The notes below the pieces were generated by a model. The model was not told the DNA's origin. It did no database searches and was given only the letters and a program-made list of their open reading frames with translations. Below are positions 11,262-21,673 of a stretch of 64,000 nucleotides of DNA, in pieces; within the stretch, counting starts at the first letter, position 1, and each line of letters begins with the position of its first letter. The DNA is from Multifurca ochricompacta (taxonomy: Eukaryota > Basidiomycota > Agaricomycetes > Russulales > Russulaceae), in contig WTXG01000001.1 in assembly GCA_022496185.1 (NCBI GenBank), positions 1,922,001 through 1,986,000 on the forward strand. Direction: 5' to 3'. The position numbers and the translations under genes are program-made.

Positions 11262-12686
11262 CGTCACATCCCTTCTTCACAGCTCTCCCTCTTTTTGCGC
11301 CCGACTGAGTTGCCCCCACCTGCATCGCTTACGAGTCCAGACACACCTAAATCAGATGCAAACAGTTAGAATTGACGTGATTTCAAACCTAATACAGGTA
11401 TTACTCAGGGGAATCATGTATAGATAATTGAAAATAGACCAGATATATCTTATGGAGAGAGAGGACTTTCTTTCTTTCGCTGGACCTTGCGTCTCGTAAG
11501 GATTGTCAACCGGGAAGGCGGAACGCTCGGGTGTTTGCCAATTGAGTTGCGCACCCAGGGCTGCAGGGTTGTGAGATGTGGGCTCATGAGCCAGACACCG
11601 TGCGCTCCGTTAGGCTCAAGACGCGCATGAACATGACCAACATTGATTGAGAAAAAAATACGGTTTCGGGCAGACCGCCGGCGCTGCTGTGGCACTAGCA
11701 TATGGCGTGGGGATCAAAAAGGCAGGCGCCAAGAGACTACAAATGAGCCAAGGTTGTGAGTGACAGGATCACACAGGACTAATTGACATCTAACTTTCTG
11801 CTGGTACGACGCCCGACGGAGGTAGAAGGTGGTTACGATAGGTAAGATAGACGACTAACGTATTGGCGATTCTCCGGATTGATCAAGAACGCCCACTATT
11901 GATGATACGGTGCCTGTGAACGTTTGACCGACCAACAATATGAATAGAAAGTGTGCTATTGCTACCGTCGGACTGTCGGCGCGCAACTGAGCTCTGTTGA
12001 TGAAGAAAGACGCGGTATGCGATAACTATCCGCAAGTTGAAAATAAGATAGCAGATAGAGATAGATGTCGGCAATCGGACAAGAACAAGGAAAAAGAAAA
12101 AAGAAAAGAAAAAAGAAAAACTTGACCGGCTTCCCACGAAAGTTTTACAGTGGGCGAGACAGGCCCACACATCTCCTGCTGAGAAGAAAAAAAAAAAAAT
12201 TGTTCTTGAGCGCGAGAATCGGCCGAGAGGGAATATTCCAATCTGGCTCCACGGAAGGTATTAACTTTGTTAACGCGACGTGTGGCGTGGTCGAGAGGTA
12301 AGCGTTGGCAACGACCTACGGAAGACCAATGGGGGATCCCGGCTCTGTGGACCTTTTGTTCAGTCATTGCACTCGGAGGAAGTAAATCCGTGCACAGAAA
12401 GAGGGTGAGACCGGGCTCGCAGAAAATTTCAGTGACACATTTTGGGGGTACGATTGAACGGTGACCCTGCAAAAACCGGGTGGATGTGAACGTAAACGTG
12501 GACATCATCAGGGCAAGGGCCTCGAAACGATTCCGCTAACGGAACGCGTTCGAGTTGGTACCAACTACAATTACAATGTGGCAGTCGATAGTCAAACTTT
12601 GCCTTGCGCTAAAAGAGGACCTGACAAGGGGTACAGGAGGGAAAGGGGCTAGGTGACAGGCACGGGTTGAGGCAAGGACATGAGTA

Positions 12687-12722
12687 GGAGAAGGAGAAGG
12701 GGAAGGGGAAGGGGAAGGGGAA
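12687..12722. repeat. (GGGAAG)n tract
   Basis: Imperfect GGAGAAG units grade into perfect GGGAAG units. Non-coding. Confidence 0.85.
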
Positions 12723-12835
12723 CTAGGGCCGGGGCCTTTGTAAAAATGTGAGAAAGAACGAAAGAATGGGGGTAGTCAGGCTCTCATGAGAGCGAGCGAG
12801 CGAGCAACAACCAAACCAATTATTTTTATCATCAA

Positions 12836-12932
12836 TCATATCATATCATATCATATCATATCTCAAATCATATCATATCTCATATCATATCTCATATCAT
12901 ATCATACCATTTAATATCATATCATATCATAT
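12836..12932. repeat. (TCATA)n pentanucleotide array
   Basis: About 19 imperfect units of TCATA/ATATC span nearly 100 bp, with occasional C insertions (CTCATATC variants). It is the longest microsatellite in the window. Confidence 0.93.
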
Positions 12933-13090
12933 TTGTGTCGTATCGTAGCATTGGGCGTAAACTTTCGAGGAACGAAATGATTGTGTCACGTGAGACATTG
13001 AAGACCAATTGAGCGCAAATTCCAGCTGAGCAAGCCAAGTAGTTAGGCATTGGAGGCTATGGAGATAGGATAGATAGAAAAGGTGAAATA

Positions 13091-13122
13091 GAAGAAGAAG
13101 AAGAAGAAGAAGAAGAAGAAGA
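13091..13122. repeat. (GAA)10 trinucleotide array
   Basis: Ten uninterrupted GAA units upstream of the choline kinase gene. Confidence 0.92.
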
Positions 13123-13470
13123 GTGAGGTGAGAGTAACAACTCCAACCTGCCACTCCCTGGAACGGAGAGGGAGGGGCGTAAACTCATCCCCGATTTCGG
13201 TAGTATTATTCTTATTGTACCCGTACCATACTCATACTCATACCCATACATATATAACACACAAGCCAAAGACGACTAAGACGTTCTATTCCGAAACCGA
13301 AACCAACTAACTAATGTAATTTAGTTATCGCTCTGCCGCAAGGCCAACGGGCGGAACAAACACGATGCGATGCATTTGACCGCGCTATAATTTTAGGTCA
13401 CACGACATCCTTATCAGCCCGTCGCTCACAGTCCCTGTCTCCTCTCATCCCTTCTTCCCTTTCTACTATC

Positions 13471-15077
13471 ATGTCTACAGAAATCGCTGTCCCAGACGTC
13501 GCAAACTCTGTCAACATTGGCCTTCACAGGTCTATGTCCATGTCCTCTATCTCTTCTATCGCTTCAATAACCTCCCAGACCTCCCTTCATTCTTTCGGCG
13601 GCCTTCCTCGTACTCCCCCATCTTTTCGTTCTGACGATTTTGCTGTGCATGGTGGCCTCCTCGAGGGTATTCCTCATATTCGCGCCAAATTAGACCCTAG
13701 GTAAGCACCTTTCACTCAACGTTCGCACAACTCACCGTGCTTCGCGTCACTCTGAGTCAACTAGCAGCACCCTCTCAGGGCGGAGTGGATAGCGGTCTGG
13801 TGTCCCCAATAGTCGTATCCATCGGTCTCATGCTTACTTTCCACTCTTTTCCTTTTATAGGCACTACAACTCCAGTGCTTTTGCTCAGCAGTTATTGGAC
13901 ATTCTCAGAGTCCTCCGAGTACCTTCCTGGTCCCAGACAACGACCCCTTTTCCTATCCCATACATCCGAAAAGTGTCCGGGTGTCTCACCAATGCCGTAT
14001 TTTTCGTGTCTTCTCCACTGACTTCATCCCGTACGCTACTTCTCCGACTCTACGGTCCATCCTCCGGTTCCCTCATATCACGCCCACGTGAGCTACACGT
14101 TCTACACGTCCTTTCCTCAAGATATAAACTCGGTCCACGTATTTACGGGACCTTCACCAATGGACGCATCGAAGAATACTTCGACTCTGTTACACTCACA
14201 TATTCTGATATTCGCAATCCCGGAATTAGTGGATATATTGGGGCACGTATGGCTGAGCTGCACAGCGTTGACGTCGCTACCATTGAGGGTCAGTCGCATG
14301 GCAGTAGTGTAGAAATTGGTGTCCGGAAAAATGTGCAATCCTGGCTGCCTCCCGCACGAGATGTGCTAGCATTACCAGCAATAACTCCGGCTATTCGCAA
14401 AGAGCTCAACCTAAGCAAATTTCAGACCAAATGGGAGAGCTACATGAAATGGCTCAAAGACACTCAAGTCGACGCACGACCTGTCTTTTGCCACAACGAC
14501 GCCCAGTATGGCAACCTTCTCCGTCTAAACAAAGTGCAAGAAGGAACCCCGGACCACCATCAGGTCCGTTCCATCTCCCTCCCCTCTCCCCTCTCCCCTC
14601 TCCCCTCTCCCCTCTCCCTCTTTTTTTTTCTTGCATTTCTGAAAAAAATCACAGATCATCGTCGTCGACTTTGAGTACGCTTCTCCGAATCCAGCCGCCT
14701 TCGACATCGCGAACCATTTTCATGAGTGGACGGCCAACTATCACGGCTCGACACCCCACGTGCTTGACGCCTCACGTTACCCGAGCCTCGCAGAACGGCG
14801 CACGTTCCTCACCGCTTACCTTGAGAACCGCGCCACTCCAGACACTCCTGCCTTCTTGGACTTGTCCCCCGCTGCGCGTGAACGTGAACTCGTTGCTCTT
14901 GAGAAGACCGTCCGTGCGTGGAGCCCCTCATCTCATGCCATGTGGGCGGTGTGGGGCCTAGTCCAGGCTCGCGAGGATGTTCAGGCATGTGTCGTGCAGC
15001 CCGAGTTTGACTATGTCAACTACGCCCGCTGCCGTATGGCCTCGTTCTATCGCGAACTTGCTGCTCTGGGCTTGTAG
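13471..15077 (+). CDS. CKI1: Choline/ethanolamine kinase
   Basis: This enzyme makes the first step of the CDP-choline (Kennedy) pathway: ATP-dependent phosphorylation of choline and/or ethanolamine in the cytosol. Three exons are supported. Exon 1 (13471-13700) is Ser-rich and ends near AKLDPR. Exon 2 starts after a TATAG acceptor near 13861 (HYNSSAFAQQLLDIL) and holds the substrate-binding lobe (YGTFTNGRIEEYF) and the Brenner-type motif CHNDAQYGN (catalytic Asp). Exon 3 carries VVDFEYASPNPAAFDIANHF (Mg-binding Asp, choline kinase signature) and ends in a conserved C-terminus at 15077. The last intron contains a CCCTCT repeat. The N-terminal Ser-rich region could be regulatory. Sequence alone cannot separate choline from ethanolamine preference. 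No lesions were seen. Confidence 0.94.
14577..14620. repeat. Intronic (CCCCTCT)n repeat
   Basis: CCCTCTC units followed by a T run, inside the last intron of the choline kinase gene, forming an unusually long pyrimidine tract before the acceptor. Confidence 0.9.
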
Positions 15078-15885
15078 TCCTTGGTTCCTATAGAGTTCTT
15101 TTTTGTTTTTTTTTTTGTTTTTGGCTTCCTGGGATTTGTCCCCTCACTGGTGCATTAGTTTGGTCTTGTTGTAAATGATCCTTCCCCGGTGGGGATGGAA
15201 CATGTTACATTAAAATAATCCTTCTTAGTACACCATGTATATGCTTACCTGCGATCAATATGCTATCCATAATCGCAATCTGCTATCTCTAGAACTCCTG
15301 ACTAGTGGGCATAAACCAGCATCATACCCTGTGGTTTCATGCGCAGGCTAATAAGGCTGAGCTAAGTAAACAGGCATGAAATTCATTCAGATAATATAAG
15401 GACATGATGATGGACAGCAACGCAGTGTATGGATGCGGCGGAACGATATGCCAAGAGAGGAAAGGCACCTCTTTCTTGACTGGCGCAGACGGACAAGACA
15501 ATAATTCAAGCTGCAGACTGGGCTGGCTACTAGAAGGGGCAGAGACAATGAGATGGACGAGATACGTACGAGACAACAAAGGGCAAAATGTGTACAGAGA
15601 AAGGTTGGTGGTAAAAAAAGACTTGTAGGCTGGAAATTGTTGTGTGGTTTCGACGTTAGGGGGAAGACAGAACTTGAGGTGAGAGGGGAAGGGTGTTGCG
15701 TTCATCAAACAATCGTCAAATATCATTGAAGCACAGAGAATGGAATCTTGATAACCATGAAAGCATAACGTCGCGTAGGCACCAGAAAAAGGGAACGGAG
15801 GGAAAATGGGTAATACAGGAAGAGGTAGACTCCAGTTCGGCTTCATTATTCATTCGCGCTCGGTCTGACCGATTAAAGGCAAAAT
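15078..15885. other. Convergent 3' region
   Basis: This lies between two converging genes. A T-rich stretch directly after the choline kinase stop (15102-15120) is a likely 3' UTR or termination signal. An open minus frame at 15337-15846 has no family motifs and probably lies in the 3' UTR of the CCCH gene. Confidence 0.5.
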
Positions 15886-18602
15886 TCACGCCCAGGCGGA
15901 CGCCTTCTCCGCGTAGCGCGTGCCCTGGTCCGGTGATAGCCACGGAGTGCTGAGCTTGCCTTCATTGCCAGGGCTTGCACTCTGTGGTCCATGCAACGGC
16001 GAGGGAGCTGCGAGATGGCGTGAGAGGCTAACCCAGTTAGCGTTACCCACGCTACCAGAGCGCGAGTGCCCGCTCGCGCGGGGTACAACAGCCTCGGGTT
16101 GCGGTACTGCGAATGGCGCGGCCGCGGGTGGTGGGGTGAGGTTCAAGCTAATCTCATTGCCGTTGAAAGAATGGCGAACGTTTGACCCCCCAGAGGTTCG
16201 CGTAGCGTTATGCTTTGGGGTCTTGGGGAATGAAGATCAGTACGGAGAATCCAATTGAGCTTACGCAGACAAACCTGGCCAAAATTAATAAGCTGCCGGC
16301 TTCCAAGATCTGGCCCAGCGGTCACGGGGCCAGGAGATAGCCCACCAGAAGAATCGTTGGCCTGAGAGAATAGAACACCCTTGGCTGTGAACGATGGGTA
16401 CGCAGACTTATTCTGCTGCTGCTTGATAGAGAGTTGATCAAGCGATGAGGTATCCACTCTGAGGGAACCCGTCCGGGGGCGTGACGGGGGTTGGTATGTG
16501 GTTTCCGCATTGGCCGTGGCAACTTCCTGGTTGCGCTTGATACGCTGTAAGAGAGAGACAGGTGCCTCGTTTGGGTCACTGTCCGAGCGGCCGCGTGTTT
16601 GATTGACCTTGGGGGGAGGAACACCGTCTGCTCCTGGAGCTGCGCCGTTTGCTGGCAATTCGGTGTGTATGAAACAGCATCGTTTTCCGTACGGGCAGGA
16701 ACCAGATACCCAGAAGGTCTAGAGTAAACTGTCAGATGGATCATAATTAAGGAAAGAGTGAAACGGCGTTGCTCACTCGGCATATCTCTGTTTTATACTG
16801 CATTATAACACTATGTCAGCTTAAGTCCCACACAGGACAATGATGTCACAACCTTTGGATGCCGTGCCACTTTGCGAATTTCTTCCTCGCCATGAGCGAA
16901 TTGACACTTTGGCCCATAGCGACAGGAACCTTTCTCCTCCCAGCTCCGGCATAATTCTGTCTTGTACAACCCCAACTTGCGGTTGTTTGCAGAAGGGCCA
17001 TTTCCGCTGGGGTCAACACTAGGAGCACTACTTTGGCTGCCATCACCAAGTCCAGGCGAAATGCTTTGTCCTGGGAGACCGACGCCATACGTGGGGTGAT
17101 ATTGTGACTGCAAACGGGCAGCGGCCATGACCTGCGCGGCGACTCCTGCAGTTGCGTAAGCTTCATGCGGAGCATAGAACTGGTTTGGGTAAATGGGTGG
17201 GCCGAGCGGGGTGGGGTAGTGTCCCGGCTGAGCGAACGGAGGCAAGGTGCTGCTGAGCAGAGCGGCGGCCTCACGAAGGTGAAGCGGATCTGACGTGGAA
17301 TGCTGGTGAGTCGCGCGAAAAATATTATGCTGTTGCTGAACGCGAGCAACAGCGGGATTTTCATGGGATGGCATCATCATGTCGTACACTTGCTGGGCAT
17401 TCCCAAGGGAGAGATGGGCCGTGTGGCCAGGAGGACCAGGATATGCGCTGTTTGTGACCATTCCCGAATTGTAGCCGCGAGCCGGCTGTGAGCGATATGT
17501 AGACGCGCTGTTGAGAGCACCACTAGCACGCGCACTAAATGCGGGCGTGTTGGGTATATGCCCATCAAGGGGTTGGAACTGCCGCTGTTGGGTGGTATAG
17601 TCTACTTGAAGATCCTCCGCTGCGGCGGGGATTGCATGGCGGGGGTAGCCAGACAAGGATGGGTACGTAGGCTGGTCGTACTGGGTTTGTCGGTCGACAG
17701 CGGCGCTCCATTGAGGGGCTTGCTCGCTGTCAGGTGGACTAGCGCCAACACCACGCAAGCGCTGGAGATCAGCGATTGACAAACCACCACTGTAAGAATG
17801 AGGTCTATCTCTTTGCTCAGAGCCGACTTTTAAACCGAGTGCAGAGGAAGCGAGCGTGTGGCTAGAACCGGAAAGCTGAGTAGATGCAGTTGTATCGGCA
17901 GAAGAAACACGTGAATGATTAGCGAGGGCAAGGCGTTCATCGGGAGTGGGTGGGGAAGGGCGCGCATCTAAGCTAGCATCGGAAGACTCGAGCGGGCTGG
18001 AGTCGGAAAGTTGTACAACAGTATCCGCCGTCTTTTTTGTTTTGGGGGGAGTGCGAATCGGACCGTGGATATTTTCTGCCGCATCGAATCCATTAATGTT
18101 CAGACGAGTGATCCCGTCAGCAAGGTCCCAAGACGCGTTTCCTGGGACATTGTGAGTAATTATCTCTCTCTGGTTGATATTTCGCATACCTGTAGAAATC
18201 GAGGAATCCGATGACATGGAATGATCTGGTGACGCGTTTTTGTCCAGCGGGGATGAGCGAGGGAGAAAAGGTGGGGGTTGGAAAGACGACAAGACTTGAG
18301 GCACGGGTTGATTGCTGTACACGGTGTTGATTTGGTGATTACGGCGCTAATGCGGAACCAATAGTGGGGGATGCCATGAGTCTTTTGCCCAAAACAACGA
18401 AAAGCGCCAAAGGGCGACATCGATGAGAAGAACTCACGTCTGCAGCAGCATTTTCCATTGCAATAGCTTGTTCCTGTATAATCCAATTGGTAACCGGAGC
18501 CGTTCTTGAGATCTTTGCAAAGAAAGCGGGTGGGTACGAATACTCGCTATACGAGTGCAAGGTATCGGTGATTGCAGGGGAGGGTGTGACCTCAATGGGC
18601 AT
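15886..18602 (-). CDS. Tandem CCCH zinc-finger protein (tristetraprolin/Zfs1/Cth2 type)
   Basis: This is probably an AU-rich-element-binding protein that triggers mRNA decay. Six exons fit. The start is at 18602 ([21 protein letters not shown]), followed by a long Ser/Gln/Pro-rich region (about 18300-17000). Two CCCH fingers lie close together. Finger 1 reads [18 protein letters not shown] and continues with PKCQFAH (C-x8-C-x5-C-x3-H). Finger 2 is split by introns: [21 protein letters not shown] and CFIH, again C-x8-C-x5-C-x3-H. The YKTE lead-ins are typical of TTP-family fingers. The last intron (after INFGQ) places the end in a downstream exon ([13 protein letters not shown]... to SAWA, stop at 15886). 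Reading through without that intron ends earlier, at 16143, so both ends are possible. A long pyrimidine-rich leader precedes the gene. Confidence 0.93.
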
Positions 18603-19293
18603 AGAAACTATATTGAAGACGGTTTATAAGCCAAGAATAAGAAATATAGGTTGAAAAAGACGAACGAGTTTAAGGATAAGAAATCCGATGCAATTTGAGC
18701 GATAAAAAGATGATTGGATGGACGAGTCAATAATCAATTTGCGGCAAGGAATAGAGATGCTATGGATGCTGAAGTCGTTGCGAAGAGAGTATATGTGAGG
18801 AATAGATTAGAACACTATACGGACAAAAGGGTCCGGGAAGTGCAGAAGGGGGACTCGTGGAGAAGAAGGAGAAAGAGAAGGAGAAAGAGAAGAGGGTTAA
18901 GAGGGAAAAGTTGAGTTGAGGATATATAATAAGACAAGAGATGGGTTGAACACGGGTGCGAGGCAAAGGCGTGTACTATTGGGTAGTGGGGTAAAGGTAA
19001 AGGAGTTTGAGTGTGAGTGTGAGTGAAGAAGGGTGGAAGTGGAAAGAAAAAGAGGATAGAGAAAGGAAAGGTAGGAAGGAAGGTAAAGGCAAGGGGCAAA
19101 GAAGTAAAAGTAAAGGAGGGATAAAAGTAAAAAGGGATGAAATCTCAAGGACAGGATGAGGGGGGAGGGGAACGGGGGGGACGCACTCAAGGCAGCAAGC
19201 AGGTTGAGGTCACCCTCGCCCTGGCAGGGAAGATGTCCTTTGGTCGACGTCGTCAGCGTCGTCGTCAAAATCCCCTTCCTTTTCCTTTTGTTT

Positions 19294-19324
<31 letters not shown>

Positions 19325-21673
19325 TATGATTTATGATTTATGATTCGATGATTTGATTTTGATAGAATAGATGATATCAGTAAGAGAGAAGTTTTATTAG
19401 GTAAACACCCCCAACACGCCTTTTCATCGTGTGTCGTCTGTCTTGTCTACTGTCTACAATCTACAAACTCTTACCCCTACCACCATCTTTCTCTCTTACT
19501 TTACTTACAAGGCACTCTAGGGTAGGGGTCTGGATAATGAATACGAATATTCTTCAAAATGAAAAGATAACTCCCTTACCCTGACATTAGGCTAATGCTT
19601 CTTAGCGTCAAATGCAACGTGGTTGAAATAATAAATTCATCCCTACACGTGTATCTCTATGCGGGCCCTATCAGTGAGTCGATCAGTTCATCTTCATTAC
19701 TCCGCCCTTTCTTTGCGTTTTTTTTTCAGTCATCACAGCAGATGCATCGCGTACCATATGACACTAAGGCTCATCTCTCTCTCTGTCACAGTCCTAACTG
19801 GCTTCTACCACCGTCATTTCAAGCTTTTGCTGTACCCCTTTGCCAGTATATTGCCTCGTTGCAGTTTCATGACGTCCAACATGTTTAGACGGTCCAGCCT
19901 CCCCTTGATCCGCCTTGATTTCTCGGCACAAGTGTAACCGTCCCAACAACATTTGAAAGTGGCCAACCCCCGATAATAATGGGAATCCAGCAAATACCCG
20001 GTTACTCGCTCTTCAACCCCTCCCTCGGATGTTGAAAAGAAATGGCTATGTCCTCTCATATTTCTGCGCTAACTTATCGAGGGTTCACTGTGCGCTTACG
20101 CCCCTGGGTTGCGGGATACATTTTACCCCACACCCCGACCCCAATACCATTCAATTGGAATTCTCGAGCCACTCCCCTGTCACATCGGCCTTGCCCCTAT
20201 CCCGCATTCTCCCGTATCATTGTCCCATCGACGTGGTGTGGCAGCCTCATGCCCGCCTGATTCAGCGCTGGAGATCTAAATTGCGCGTCCCAGTCTTCAA
20301 ACTCTTCAAATTGAAGGATGGAATTGCAGCCTTCCCCGACGCCAGCTTAGGTTTGATGAGTGGGGTCTGTTCGCTCTTCTCTATGGGGTTCCTAAGGACA
20401 AATCGATGACAGACCATAGGACTTCCCAGTGCTGCTCATGATTCTCCCTTGAGCGTAAACCTCTTCACTCGTCACGACATACTAGTATCTCAGGGTCATT
20501 GACCAGTCCCATGTCGCACATGTCGCAAGACTGACGCACTTATAAGTCTCCAAGTACCATTAATTTTTAGAGTGTTAATCTGCGGAAACGTAATTCATTC
20601 TTCTCACTTACGCTTACGAGTTGTTGCGTACCTTCATGGGCGGATTGAATGAAAATCCAACCGCTTGTTAATGGTCTACGATTTAGTGTTGTCGACCGCT
20701 TTCGGGTTGCTTCGTACTTCGTACTCACGCCGTTGTAAAAAAAATTCCCAACACCTCCTGGCAATCATTACATCAACTTCGCATATTCTTATTCTCCGGA
20801 GGACATGTAATATTCATATTCTTCTGCCCAAGTCATTTCGTTGCACAACCACCATACTTTTCGCGCCATCTTGTAACCCGCCCCCCTCTTACTGACGGGC
20901 TTCGTAAATCCGCCTGCTCTTTTTTGAACAACAAAAGACACGAAGCCCCAGCATCGGCTTAACCAACCTCAAAATCTCGTTATGTACGGCAGAAGGTACT
21001 CGATCGCAAAGGGGGGAAGCACGGCAGTGGGACGGCATGGCTCTTGTCTGTAGTACGCGAAGCTCGCGCGGATGGGTGTTGTTGCTAGTCTGACAAGGGC
21101 GCAACACCCTCATGGCAGAGTACGTCAAGGAAGGTGCCCACGCTATATCGATGCTGGCGTCAAGTTAGAAGCGTACTACGGCCATCATGACTCTAATTGA
21201 GCTGGTCTCACGATAATGCCTTTCTAGGAAAGTGGTACGAAAACATAGCCTTGCAAGCCCAAAAACGGCGGCGGCTAAAATGCTGGTCCTGAAGTACCCT
21301 TCAAATTCAATGCCTATAAGATCTCTCCCCGTTTTCTCAATCCAGCGTCACCACTGACCACCGATTGTTGCAGTTTTGTTGGCAGCGGGCGACTTTTCAA
21401 AGAGATGGGTAGCTCGCTAATAGCAACGTGTAGGTCATGCCCTGCCTGCCTGTGCCTATCGATCAACCCAGCAACATTGAACGACGCGGGGGTATTAATC
21501 CACATGTCGGGCACCTTTTCAGCGCGACAGGCATGAGTTATGAGTGGCGATAAAATAGCAAAAAACTCTTTACAACGTTGTGTACATGACCGCTCCGGCT
21601 AGATACATGTCCAATACATACAATGTGTCTAGTATACATGAAGCGATCCCAGAAGCGCATCAAACACACGAGT
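18603..21673. other. Three-kilobase stretch without a supported gene
   Basis: The proximal 600 bp is strongly pyrimidine-rich on the minus strand (CTTCTCTTTCTCC-like) and probably is the long 5' leader and promoter of the CCCH gene. An ATTT array lies at 19291-19325. From 19400 to 21670 only short, motif-free open frames occur (for example 20029-20409 plus). I can see neither conserved protein motifs nor a transposon, and no terminal repeats. Non-coding RNA or a very divergent gene cannot be excluded. Confidence 0.5.
19291..19325. repeat. (TTTA)n array
   Basis: About eight TTTA units, upstream of the CCCH gene. Confidence 0.9.

Larger units (their letters stand above)
11262..13470. other. 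Gene-poor stretch rich in simple repeats
   Basis: I find no supported gene across 2.2 kb. Open frames such as 12026-12508 (minus) are low-complexity translations of A/G-rich DNA. It contains A/G runs (12095-12200), a GGGAAG tract, a pentanucleotide ATATC array, a GAA array, and the upstream region of the choline kinase gene, with a TATAAT-like element near 13385. Confidence 0.55.

Noticed and set aside
12267..12345. Sequence resembling a tRNA D-arm (GGCGTGGTCGAGAGGTAAGCG)
   Set aside because: The expected GTTCGANTCC T-loop is absent downstream and no acceptor stem pairs.
12026..12508. Open minus frame of 160 codons with Phe/Ser runs
   Set aside because: It is the translation of an A/G-rich stretch and has low complexity; no intron signals or homology-like blocks.
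15337..15846. Open minus frame of 169 codons
   Set aside because: No domain or motif, composition like pyrimidine-rich UTR, and it lies directly downstream of the CCCH gene's last exon.
20029..20409. Plus frame of 126 codons
   Set aside because: No recognisable family, no conserved block, and no intron pattern; treated as chance.
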